64,000 nucleotides of DNA from Persebacter sp965221835 (GTDB lineage: Bacteria; Pseudomonadota; Gammaproteobacteria; Tethybacterales; Persebacteraceae): contig OZ244916.1 of the NCBI GenBank assembly GCA_965221835.1, positions 806,001 through 870,000 of the forward strand. The letters are read 5' to 3'. Below, in pieces: positions 1 to 7,570 of the stretch. The position numbers and the translations under genes are program-made. Below the pieces are notes generated by a model. It ran no database searches. It was not told the DNA's origin and saw nothing but the letters and a program-made list of their open reading frames with translations. Position 1 is the stretch's first letter. Every line of letters starts with the position of its first letter.

Positions 1-222
1 TTCGCACGCCCAAGTCGCATAATAGCCGCCCATAGAACTGCCGACCAAAAGATGCGGCGATTCCGCGCGCAACAATTCGGTAATTTGCGCCGCCGCCCTC
101 GCCGGACGATGATGCAGTTGCGGGACAACGCACGGAATGCCTTCGGTCGCGCAATAATCGGCAAGCGCCACCGCTTTGGACGATAGCGGGGAACTGTTAA
201 ATCCGTGCAGATAAATAATCAT
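1..222 (-). CDS. yqiA: YqiA-like esterase, N-terminal part (runs off the window)
   Basis: The first 74 codons of a small alpha/beta-hydrolase are readable on the minus strand. The protein starts MIIYLHGFNSSPLSSKA, the HGFNSSP oxyanion-hole motif of the YqiA (UPF0227) esterase family. It continues to the nucleophile elbow VGSSMGGYYATW, in which the Ser of GSSMGG is the expected nucleophile. The Asp and His of the triad lie beyond the window edge. The start lies 13 bases after the end of alr on the same strand, so the two are probably co-transcribed. The enzyme should be a cytoplasmic short-chain acyl or thioester hydrolase; its physiological substrate is not known. Confidence 0.8.
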   Translation of the reverse strand, partial: MIIYLHGFNSSPLSSKAVALADYCATEGIPCVVPQLHHRPARAAAQITELLRAESPHLLVGSSMGGYYATWACE

Positions 223-234
223 CGCGCCGCAAGT

Positions 235-1314
235 TTATCGTACCCCGCATCGCGCGCGTTTTTTGGCAACGCAATCGCGTCCGGCGGCGGTCAACAACTC
301 GTACGAAATGCGTCCGGCGGCAATCGCCGCATCGTCTACGGAAGGCGAATCGCCCCATAAAACGACTTCCGCACCGACCGCCGCATCCGGACATTCGCTA
401 ATATCCAGCGCGGTCAATTCCATAGAAACCCGTCCGACAACGGGCGCGCGAATGCCGCCGACAATCGCCCAAAGATTCCGCGCGCGCGGATAACCGTCGC
501 CATAACCGACCGCCGCAATGCCGATGCGGGAATCGCGCGGGGCGCGCCAAATGCCGCCGTAACCGACACTTTCGCCGGCGCGCACCATGCGCGTTTGCAC
601 CAAAAGCGTTTTCAGAATCATCACCGCGCGCAAACCGAGTTCGTCGCGACATATCCGTTCCGGTGCGGGCGATGCGCCATACAACGCGATTCCGATTCGC
701 GCCCAATCGTCGCCGATGTCGCCATGCAACAACGAAGCGGCGGAGTTGCCGAACGATACAAAATCGGCTTTTTGTCGCAACGGCGACAGTCGCGCCGATA
801 CTGCGGCGATTCCGTTTTCTTCATCGGCGCGGGCGAAATGCGTCATCAACGCCACTTGCGCCACCGCCGGCGAACGCGCCAACGCATCCATCGCCGCCGC
901 CGCATCCGAAAACGAAAAACCGAGACGATTCATATCGCCGTTGACTTTTACAAAAACGCAAAGATTCGCGCCCGCCGGGGCGGCAAGAACGCGGCGCAAC
1001 TGCAAATCATCGCGCACCGCCGTCCATAAATTTAACGAAATCGCCGCCGCCGCATCGTCGTCGTCAAATGTGCCGTTCATCATCAATATCGGATTTTTAA
1101 CACCCGCTGCGCGCAATGCGGCGGCGTCCGCCATTTCCACCACGCCGAAACCGTCCGCCAAATCGCGCAATGCGGCGGCGACATTGCAAAGCCCGTGTCC
1201 GTAGGCGCGCGATTTGACGACTGCAAAAATATTTCGCGCATGAACGCGGCGGCGAACGGCGCGCCAATTGTCGCGCAACGCCGCGCCGTCAAATACGCGC
1301 GCGAGCGGTCGCAT
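235..1314 (-). CDS. alr: Alanine racemase
   Basis: PLP-dependent fold-type III racemase that interconverts L- and D-alanine for peptidoglycan. The PLP-lysine motif is VVKSRAYGHG near residue 35 (usual form VVKANAYGHG). The second half has ARIGIALYGASP, SVGYGG, which carries the catalytic Tyr, then AVGYGDGYPR and VGRVSMELTALDIS, all characteristic of Alr. I place the start at the ATG at 1314, because the protein then begins MRPLARVFDG as in the family and is about 359 residues long; an upstream in-frame ATG at 1365 would lie deeper inside ribD. It overlaps the 3' end of ribD by 26 bases, which implies translational coupling. Confidence 0.93.
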   Translation of the reverse strand: MRPLARVFDGAALRDNWRAVRRRVHARNIFAVVKSRAYGHGLCNVAAALRDLADGFGVVEMADAAALRAAGVKNPILMMNGTFDDDDAAAAISLNLWTAVRDDLQLRRVLAAPAGANLCVFVKVNGDMNRLGFSFSDAAAAMDALARSPAVAQVALMTHFARADEENGIAAVSARLSPLRQKADFVSFGNSAASLLHGDIGDDWARIGIALYGASPAPERICRDELGLRAVMILKTLLVQTRMVRAGESVGYGGIWRAPRDSRIGIAAVGYGDGYPRARNLWAIVGGIRAPVVGRVSMELTALDISECPDAAVGAEVVLWGDSPSVDDAAIAAGRISYELLTAAGRDCVAKKRARCGVR

Positions 1315-2407
1315 CGTAAATCCCGGCGCGGGCGGCGGGCGATTCAAAAACAATTTTAATATCATCGCCGAAACGGGCGTGTTGTTTTATGCGAAACGCC
1401 GCCGCCGTTGCGGGCGAATCGGGCGGCGGCGCGTCAATCATCGCCATTCCGCCGCCGAACAATTTCGGCGACTGATACAAAACAATTTCGTCCGCCAGCC
1501 CTGCGGCGACAAACGCCCCGCACAACCGCCGCCCCGCTTCCGTCATCGCTTCATTGACTTCGCGCGCGGCAAGTTCGGCAAGCAACGCCGCCAAATCCAC
1601 CCGCCCGCCGCCATCCGGCAAAACCAAAACTTCGGCATTGCCGGAAAAAGTTTTGTCGCGCGCAGCGGTCGCGATAATCGCCCCGCCGCCGACAAACAAT
1701 TGCAAATCAGAAGGCGCGCGCAACTCGCGGTCTATCAAAACCCGCACCGGCGCGCGCGGTGAAGAAATACCGCGCACGGTCAGACGCGGATTGTCGACCA
1801 GCGCGGTGCCGATTCCGGTAATCAGCGCGCATGAACGGGCGCGCAAACGGTGCGCATCCAGCCGCGATTCTTCGCCGCTAATCCATTTACTCAAACCGGA
1901 TGACAGCGCGGTTTTGCCGTCCAAAGTCGCGGCGATTTTCAAACGCAGCCACGGACGTTTGCGCGTCATGCGCGAGAAAAAACCGATATTCAAATCCAAC
2001 GCGCGCGAAAAAATATCGCCGCCAGCAGGCGCATATTCGGCGACAATTCCGGCGTCCCGCAACATTTTCATCCCCCGTCCGGCGACTTGCGGATTCGGGT
2101 CGGGAGTTGCCGCTACCACCCTCGCCGGACGCGCGCGAATTAACGCCTCAACGCACGGCGGCGTTTTTCCGGCATGCGCGCACGGTTCCAAACTGACAAA
2201 AATATCCGCACCGCGCGCATTGTCGCAACTTTTTAATGCGGCAATTTCGGCGTGATCTTCTCCCGCACGGCGATGCCAGCCTTCGCCGACAATCCGCCCG
2301 CCGCGCACGATAACGCAACCCGTGCGAGGATTCGGCGCGGCAGTATACAAACCATTTTCGGCGAGCGACAATGCCCGCGACAACCATTTTGCATCCGCAA
2401 AATCCAT
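1289..2407 (-). CDS. ribD: Bifunctional riboflavin deaminase/reductase RibD
   Basis: Carries out the second and third steps of riboflavin synthesis: deamination of the pyrimidine intermediate and NADPH-dependent reduction of its ribosyl side chain. The N-terminal deaminase domain (about 1-145) has the zinc motifs HAEIAAL and PCAHAGKTPPC. The C-terminal RibD reductase domain (about 148-360) begins with RPWLRLKIAATLDGKTA and contains GIGTALVDNPRLTVR. At 372 residues the length is normal. It lies between glyA (25-base gap) and alr (overlap) on the minus strand, a plausible glyA-ribD-alr-yqiA transcription unit. The glyA-ribD order is common in Proteobacteria. Confidence 0.95.
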   Translation of the reverse strand: MDFADAKWLSRALSLAENGLYTAAPNPRTGCVIVRGGRIVGEGWHRRAGEDHAEIAALKSCDNARGADIFVSLEPCAHAGKTPPCVEALIRARPARVVAATPDPNPQVAGRGMKMLRDAGIVAEYAPAGGDIFSRALDLNIGFFSRMTRKRPWLRLKIAATLDGKTALSSGLSKWISGEESRLDAHRLRARSCALITGIGTALVDNPRLTVRGISSPRAPVRVLIDRELRAPSDLQLFVGGGAIIATAARDKTFSGNAEVLVLPDGGGRVDLAALLAELAAREVNEAMTEAGRRLCGAFVAAGLADEIVLYQSPKLFGGGMAMIDAPPPDSPATAAAFRIKQHARFGDDIKIVFESPAARAGIYDATARARI

Positions 2408-2432
2408 CGGGCGAAAAGCGGGCGCGAAAAAA

Positions 2433-3686
2433 TCAGGACGGCGTATAAATCGGATATTGCGCGCACAACGCTCCGACTTCGGCGCCGACTTTTTTCAACT
2501 CTCCCGCATCGGCGGGCGCGCGCAATACGCGCAAAATCCATTCGGAAACGCGCAAAAATTCGTCTTTGCCAAAACCGCGAGTCGTCGCCGCCGGTGTGCC
2601 GATTCGCACGCCGGAAGTAATAGCGGGCGGTTGCGGATCATCCGGTACGCCGTTTTTATTCAGCGTAATATGCGCAATATCCAACGCCTCTTCGGCGGCT
2701 TTGCCGGTGATGTTCATCCCGCGCAAATCGGCAAGCATCAGATGGGAATCGGTGCCGCCGGAAACAATAGAAACGCCGCCTTGCATAAGTGCCGCCGCAA
2801 GCGTTTGCGCGTTTTCCAGAACGCGTTTTTGATAATCGCGAAATTCGGGTTCCATCGCCTCCAAAAACGCAACCGCTTTGCCGGCAATAGCGGGCAACAA
2901 CGGACCGCCTTGCAAACCGGGAAAAAGCGCGCCATTAATTTTTTTGGTAAATTGATCATCGCTCCACATCACCATTCCGCCGCGCGGACCGCGCAATGTT
3001 TTATGCGTTGTCGTTGTCGTAAAATGCGCGTGCGGCACCGGATTCGGATACAATCCGGCGGCAACAAGTCCGGCATAATGCGCGATATCGGCAAGCAACA
3101 ACGCGCCGACCGAATCGGCAACAGCGCGAAAGCGGGCGAAATCAATCTTGCGCGAAAAAGCGGAAGCGCCGCAAATAATGAGTTTTGGACGCGTTTCATT
3201 CGCGCGTTTTTCCATTTCATCGTAATGAATATCGCCGGTTTCGGGATGCAATCCGTAGCCGACGGCGTTGAAAAGTTTGCCGCTCAAATTGACCGCCGCG
3301 CCGTGCGTAAGATGCCCGCCTTGCGCGATGGACATTCCGAGAATGGTATCGCCGGGTTTTAAGACAGCGTGAAAAACGGTCTGATTCGCCTGCGAACCGG
3401 AATGCGGTTGCACATTAACAAACGGTGCGGCGAAAAGTTTGGACGCGCGGTCAATCGCGAGTTGCTCAACTTTATCCACATATTGACAGCCGCCATAATA
3501 ACGCCGTCCGGGATATCCTTCGGCGTATTTGTTGGTAAGCACCGACCCTTGCGCCTCCATCACGCGCGGCGAAGCGAAGTTTTCGGACGCAATCAATTCA
3601 ATATGCGATTCCTGCCGCCGCCGCTCGGCATCCATCGCCGCATACAACTCCCCGTCAAACTCCGCAATCGTTTTCGTATCAAACAT
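2433..3686 (-). CDS. glyA: Serine hydroxymethyltransferase
   Basis: PLP enzyme that converts serine and tetrahydrofolate to glycine and methylene-tetrahydrofolate. Family signatures are plain: HIELIASENFASPRV near residue 30, NKYAEGYPGRRYYGG, and the PLP-lysine motif TTTTHKTLRGPRGG near residue 225. I chose the ATG at 3686 (MFDTKTIAEF) rather than the upstream ATG at 3716. A good ribosome binding site, GGAAAGGCGG, sits just before 3686, and the product then has the family length (417 residues). It is the first gene of the minus-strand housekeeping run and has its own upstream region with an AT-rich leader. Confidence 0.96.
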   Translation of the reverse strand: MFDTKTIAEFDGELYAAMDAERRRQESHIELIASENFASPRVMEAQGSVLTNKYAEGYPGRRYYGGCQYVDKVEQLAIDRASKLFAAPFVNVQPHSGSQANQTVFHAVLKPGDTILGMSIAQGGHLTHGAAVNLSGKLFNAVGYGLHPETGDIHYDEMEKRANETRPKLIICGASAFSRKIDFARFRAVADSVGALLLADIAHYAGLVAAGLYPNPVPHAHFTTTTTHKTLRGPRGGMVMWSDDQFTKKINGALFPGLQGGPLLPAIAGKAVAFLEAMEPEFRDYQKRVLENAQTLAAALMQGGVSIVSGGTDSHLMLADLRGMNITGKAAEEALDIAHITLNKNGVPDDPQPPAITSGVRIGTPAATTRGFGKDEFLRVSEWILRVLRAPADAGELKKVGAEVGALCAQYPIYTPS

Positions 3687-3716
3687 ATTCCGCCTTTCCT
3701 TTCCGTAGATAAACAA

Positions 3717-3751
3717 TTAAAAAATAATTAAAAAATAATTCCCGTATTATA
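3717..3751 (-). promoter_or_regulatory. Probable glyA promoter and AT-rich leader
   Basis: Read on the minus strand, a perfect TATAAT hexamer lies at 3751-3746, about 60 bases upstream of the glyA start. It is followed by a leader containing two copies of an ATTATTTTTTA-type repeat at 3740-3717. No convincing -35 box is visible at the normal distance. The assignment rests on the -10 hexamer and its position only. Confidence 0.4.
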
Positions 3752-3967
3752 CCCCAACATCCCGCCCGCCGCCGCCCCCTTTTTCAACACAACAATCTTC
3801 TCCGCCAAAAAAATGACTATCGGTACGATTATTCCCTCCTCGGCGAAATCCTAAAATTCCAATGACAGCGCGCCGAAGGGCAGACAGCCGCGTTTTTTGC
3901 AGACAACGAAAATCACCACTGGAAACTTACATCGGCAACATTTCGGGCAATGAATCCGCATAACTTT

Positions 3968-4160
3968 ATGCCATAATTTCCCAAAAGGAAAAACCCAAAA
4001 TGCCCGAAAAGGATTGCAACATGATATTGCCGAGCAAATCAACGCAAAAAAAGAAAAGGCGAATAAAAACACCGCCGGTCATGGTGCGTCCGATGTTGCA
4101 TTGGGTGGGGAAGATGTTGCCGGGGGTAGTACGGAAACGGATAATTTCATATTATAGTAC
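3968..4160 (+). pseudogene. Fused remnant of the TIR-like gene leader and a mod 5' end
   Basis: A mosaic with no intact gene. Bases 3973-4011 match the leader and first codons of the TIR-like gene at 6537-6575, both giving ...AATGCCCGAAAAG. Bases 4065-4088 match that gene's KNTAGHGA codons at 7048-7071. Bases 4096-4127 are identical to the 5' part of the methyltransferase fragments at 5531 and 7472, encoding LHWVGKMLPG. It reads as what is left after deletion of an upstream copy of the TIR-like gene plus mod pair. Its conserved leader may still supply transcription to the downstream gene pair. The rest of the 3752-4190 interval shows no supported gene. Confidence 0.65.
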
Positions 4161-4190
4161 TCTTTTTCCCTTGAAAGGAGAATTTAGTCA

Positions 4191-4715
4191 ATGACAGAAT
4201 CCAATCCAACCGAACAGGAAATTCAAGAATGGATAACATCTCCCAAAGTGATATTGTCAACAAATCCAAAACACGGATTCAAAGACAAAAACAGGTATTG
4301 GCGAGAATCTCGTATGATACTGGCTGGCGTTGCCAGCGATGGCTTGCGCCCTGATGCGAACGGCGGAGAATATGATGTGTTCATCAACCAAAACACACGG
4401 TTTCTCGAAAATTTTTCTATTGGTCTGCTTTATAAAACAGAATATTCAAACATGAAAACTATCCCGCTAGTTCGCTACAACGGCGCACATGGCGAGACCA
4501 GCCGCACCAGAGACGGACATTACAGTCGCCCGCATATTCACCGCATCAATGCGGCGATGATCGCCTCCGGTAGTATTCTACCGGAACTGGCAATTCGGGA
4601 AATTACTGAAAGATATTCAACTTTGACGGAGGCAATGAATGTATTCTTCACCGACATCGGAGTTGAACGCTATCATTCATATTTGCCTAAAATCCCGAGC
4701 GATATGCTGTTGTGA
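4191..4715 (+). CDS. Unknown accessory protein, first gene of a coupled pair
   Basis: A 174-residue protein with no signal peptide or membrane segment. I do not recognise a named family with confidence. Visible features are an acidic N-terminus (MTESNPTEQEIQEWI), a central strand-rich part (YDVFINQNTRFLENFSIGLL) and a polar loop RYNGAHGETSR followed by HYSRPHIHRIN, whose clustered His and Arg could form a metal or nucleic-acid site. A ribosome binding site AAAGGAG precedes the ATG. Its TGA overlaps the next gene's ATG (TGATG), so the two are translated together and probably act together. Lying between mod fragments in a defence island suggests a toxin-antitoxin or anti-phage role; that is inference. 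Confidence 0.75.
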   Translation: MTESNPTEQEIQEWITSPKVILSTNPKHGFKDKNRYWRESRMILAGVASDGLRPDANGGEYDVFINQNTRFLENFSIGLLYKTEYSNMKTIPLVRYNGAHGETSRTRDGHYSRPHIHRINAAMIASGSILPELAIREITERYSTLTEAMNVFFTDIGVERYHSYLPKIPSDMLL

Positions 4716-5485
4716 TGGATTCTCAAGCAATTATCGGAATCCTCCAAGACCGTGCCGGAGCGTCTCTGGACCTCTATGAGCGGCGTCCGCAGGAGTTTCA
4801 GTTGATCCACCCCATCACCCACGAAGACGGAGATATGGTGGACATCTATCTCGTACAGAGCCCGGCGGATAATGCCAAAATCCGCATCTGCGACTTTGGC
4901 TTAACTCTTATGCGGCTTTCCTACACCCACTACGAGACGAACACCGATACGCGCAAGCGCATCTTTAACAGCATTCTCATCAACAACGGCGTTCGGGACG
5001 ACAGCGGAAATTTGTATATGGATTCTTCGGTGGAAGATTTGTATCCGAATGTTCTTAAATTCGCCGGTTGCGTACAAAAAATATGCAATATGCGATTCTG
5101 GAAAAAAGAAATAGTGCGATCTTCGTTTTACGAAGACCTGAAAACTCATATCTTGCAAGATCTTGCACGCTTTGACCCCACGCCGGATATCGCGCCGTTA
5201 CCGGACTACCCGCCCATCACCGTGGACTGGTCTCTGACGCACAACAACCGGAAACTTTATCTTTTTGGAGTAAACAGCAATGACAAGGCGAAAAGCGCCG
5301 CCATTTCTCTGTTGGAACTCCAAAAGGCGAGGATGAAATTTATCAGCATGATTGTTCACGAAGATATAGAAACACTCGGACGCAAGGAGCGCATCTATCT
5401 GACTAGAAATGCCGACAAACAATATCCCGATATGAGCGGCTTCATGGAAAAAGCAGCCGAGGATATTAACCGAATAGCGTCATGA
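4715..5485 (+). CDS. DUF1828-like protein, second gene of the pair
   Basis: About 256 residues. The N-terminal third (PITHEDGDMVDIYLV, then IRICDFGLTLMRLSY and a short segment ending in NNGV) has the layout of the DUF1828 domain found in phage and defence-linked proteins. The C-terminal half (from about residue 140) is unassigned and contains a basic segment. I chose the ATG at 4715, which overlaps the stop of the preceding gene by one base, over the GTG at 4712. Its own TGA overlaps the ATG of the following mod fragment (ATGA at 5482-5485). The DUF1828 call comes from pattern memory and needs a profile search. Confidence 0.7.
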   Translation: MDSQAIIGILQDRAGASLDLYERRPQEFQLIHPITHEDGDMVDIYLVQSPADNAKIRICDFGLTLMRLSYTHYETNTDTRKRIFNSILINNGVRDDSGNLYMDSSVEDLYPNVLKFAGCVQKICNMRFWKKEIVRSSFYEDLKTHILQDLARFDPTPDIAPLPDYPPITVDWSLTHNNRKLYLFGVNSNDKAKSAAISLLELQKARMKFISMIVHEDIETLGRKERIYLTRNADKQYPDMSGFMEKAAEDINRIAS

Positions 5486-5866
5486 ACAAAAAAACAATTA
5501 AAAATCACCCCCGTTAAGGGGCGGGCGATGTTGCATTGGGTGGGGAAGATGTTGCCGGGGGTGGCGCGGTATTTTCCGGCGCAGTTGTGCGAAAAAATGG
5601 GTGTGGAATCGGCGGCGGGGGAACCGGAATATCGCGCGTTTATGGACGAAAAAAGCGGGCATAATTTGCTGTTGCACGGCGACAACAGGGAAGTTTTATC
5701 GTCTTTGCTGGTCGGCAGTTTTCGCGGAAAAGTGGATTTAATTTATATTGATCCGCCCTTTACATCCGGCGCAGATTATGTGCGCAAAGTGCAGTTACGC
5801 AGCGATGCCGAAAACGAACCCAATCTCACCAATGTTCGCCGCTGGATTTGGGGCGAAAAGCGCTGA
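5482..5866 (+). pseudogene. 5' fragment of a DNA adenine methyltransferase (mod), frameshifted
   Basis: Encodes the N-terminus of a type III-like Mod: KITPVKGRAMLHWVGKM, FPAQLCEKMG, HNLLLHGDNREVL, then VDLIYIDPPF, where DPPF is catalytic motif IV, and DYVRKVQLR. It stops at residue 128 or so, with no AdoMet-binding FxGxG motif, so it cannot be an active methylase. The likely ATG (5482) overlaps the previous stop, but a run of seven A at 5488-5494 shifts the frame after four codons; six A would restore MNKKQLKITPVKG. The fragment's TGA overlaps the next gene's ATG (TGATG at 5864-5868), so it may now serve only as a coupling leader. Confidence 0.85.
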
Positions 5867-6444
5867 TGGAAAACACCCCTTCAAAGAACACCGAAATTTT
5901 GGAGTTGTACAAACTCCACGCCGAACTCGCCGAGCGCGTAATCCAGCGGCGGGAGAGCGCGAATCGCCAATATACTGCGATTTTGTCCTCCCTGTTAATG
6001 CTTGCAGGCATCATTATACGATTTAGCGACCCTAGTTTGATTTACGCCCTTATCTTGTTCGTGTTAGGCATAGCCGGCTGTGCGGTCGCCGCCATCTGGT
6101 ACGATTCCGCGGATACTTACACGCATTCATACAATAACAAATTAAAAGTATTGATTAAAATGGAAGATTCTCTCCTTTTTCCTTTTATAAAAGAGGAAAA
6201 GAATTGTCAGGTTTTTGACAACAAACTCGACCGCCCGAATTTTGTAGAGATTCAACTCGCACTTCCTTTGATATTTATGTGCATTTTTATTTGTGTGCCA
6301 ATAGGCGCGGTTGCCTACTATGTACATCAGCGGTTCCAAACAAACATATTAATACTAATCGCAATCGGAACATTCATCGCTGTATCTTGCATATTCATGG
6401 TTTTCAGGTTTTTTGATCCAGGGGATAACAATGCACTCAAATAA
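5866..6444 (+). CDS. Four-helix membrane protein, RipA/SLATT-like
   Basis: A 192-residue membrane protein. After a cytoplasmic helix (LELYKLHAELAERVIQRRES) come two hydrophobic segments (about residues 42-57 and 63-83), a polar loop of about 45 residues, and two more (about 132-155 and 162-182). The pattern of the YKLhaElaervxxRR helix before paired membrane segments resembles the RipA-type octameric membrane proteins and the SLATT-like effectors of nucleotide-triggered defence systems. I chose the ATG overlapping the mod-fragment stop (TGATG) over an upstream TTG. Next to a TIR-like gene, a pore-forming effector role is plausible but inferred. Confidence 0.75.
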   Translation: MENTPSKNTEILELYKLHAELAERVIQRRESANRQYTAILSSLLMLAGIIIRFSDPSLIYALILFVLGIAGCAVAAIWYDSADTYTHSYNNKLKVLIKMEDSLLFPFIKEEKNCQVFDNKLDRPNFVEIQLALPLIFMCIFICVPIGAVAYYVHQRFQTNILILIAIGTFIAVSCIFMVFRFFDPGDNNALK

Positions 6445-6535
6445 AAAAATAAACATAATCCTCTTGTGTTAGAAAATCGGCGAAAATTCGGAAAATTTGG
6501 CGCTGAATTTGGGGCGGAAACGGATGATTCTTTGT

Positions 6536-6563
6536 TATAATTTCCCAAAAGGAGAAATCCAAA
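6536..6563 (+). promoter_or_regulatory. Leader and -10 region of the TIR-like gene
   Basis: TTATAAT at 6534-6540 is a near-consensus -10 region. AAAAGGAG is the ribosome binding site for the ATG at 6564. The same leader, slightly diverged (CCATAATTTCCCAAAAGGA), stands at 3971-3990 before the mosaic remnant, which shows that this segment was duplicated. Confidence 0.5.
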
Positions 6564-7409
6564 ATGCCCGAAAAGAAAACTTGTTTTGTTATTCAGCCGC
6601 TTTGCGAGAAATACAAGGCGCGGTACGACTTGTTTTATCGGTCGGCGATTGAAGCCGCCGGTCTGTCCGCCTATCGCGTAGACAAGGATCCGAGCGTCGG
6701 GAATATCATCGCCCAAATTCAAGAGAAAATCAAGGCGGCGAACATTTGTTTTGCCGAAATATCGGAGGACAATCCGAATGTCTGGTACGAACTTGGCTAC
6801 GCGCATGCGCACGGTCATGAGGTGGTGATGGTGCGCCAAAAGGGAAAAGAGTTGCCCTTTGACATAAAACCGGAGAACACGATTTTGTATAACGAAACCA
6901 TTGATTCCGATAGCGAACATCGGGAGAGCATCGTACGCAAAATCAAAAAGGCGCTGGAAGCGAGGATTAAAATCACCAAACCCTCCCGCAATGCAAAATC
7001 CGCCATGCAGCAACGCGATAGAGAGAGTTCTACGCTGTCCACCGATAAGAAAAACACCGCCGGTCATGGTGCGCCGGAACAAAAACATCAATCTACAACT
7101 GTGCCCGAAAAGCAAACGGTAACGTTCGCGAATGTTTCATTTGAACAAAATGAAATTCGGATATTGGTGAAAATATTGTCTCATTATTCGCGTGATAAAA
7201 CAGCGATCACCGGTTCAGATTTAAAGAATTATTTTAGCATTTCGCTCAATCCCGTCATAGTTGATATTGCATTAAAAAAATTGGAATCTAACAAATTAAT
7301 TACGATTATCTTTTATAAAAATACTATGGGAAAAACACGCGGTAAATGCATCCCCGGCCCCAAGGCAATGGACTTTGTGCATCAGTACCCGCACTTGTTC
7401 AAACCATGA
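6564..7409 (+). CDS. TIR/deoxyribosyltransferase-like protein with C-terminal winged-helix-like part
   Basis: A 281-residue protein. The N-terminal 130 residues form a Rossmann-like TIR/nucleoside-deoxyribosyltransferase domain: CFVIQPLCEKY at the first strand, YDLFYRSAIEAAGL, ICFAEISEDNPNVWYELGY with the candidate catalytic Glu in WYELGYAHA, and HEVVMV. A Lys/Thr-rich linker follows (about 140-185). The C-terminal 90 residues (EIRILVKILSHY...LKKLESNKLITI) look like a small winged-helix domain. Related domains in phage defence cleave or sense NAD-type nucleotides. It has its own leader, and its TGA overlaps the ATG of the next mod fragment (ATGA). A sensor or effector role is inferred from family and context. 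Confidence 0.75.
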   Translation: MPEKKTCFVIQPLCEKYKARYDLFYRSAIEAAGLSAYRVDKDPSVGNIIAQIQEKIKAANICFAEISEDNPNVWYELGYAHAHGHEVVMVRQKGKELPFDIKPENTILYNETIDSDSEHRESIVRKIKKALEARIKITKPSRNAKSAMQQRDRESSTLSTDKKNTAGHGAPEQKHQSTTVPEKQTVTFANVSFEQNEIRILVKILSHYSRDKTAITGSDLKNYFSISLNPVIVDIALKKLESNKLITIIFYKNTMGKTRGKCIPGPKAMDFVHQYPHLFKP

Positions 7410-7570
7410 AAGATGTTATGGCGCAGAAAAGTAAACAGATGAAAATCACTCCCGTTAAGGGGCGTCCGATATTGCATTGGGTGGGGAAGATGTTGCCGGG
7501 GGTGGCGCGGTATTTTCCGGCGCAGTTGTGCGAAAAAATGGGTGTGGAATCGGCGATGGCGGAAATTTAA
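7406..7570 (+). pseudogene. 5' fragment of mod, third copy
   Basis: A 54-codon open fragment: MKDVMAQKSKQMKITPVKG, then LHWVGKMLPGVARYFPAQL and a short foreign tail ending MAEI. Bases 7472-7555 are identical to 5531-5614 of the second copy. The start overlaps the TIR-like stop by four bases (ATGA). It ends where the convergent res gene ends (4-base overlap), so the rest of this methylase gene has been replaced. It lacks every catalytic motif. Confidence 0.8.

Noticed and set aside
3851..4072. 73-codon Phe/Cys-rich minus-strand frame
   Set aside because: No ribosome binding site and no recognisable product; it overlaps the mosaic mod remnant.
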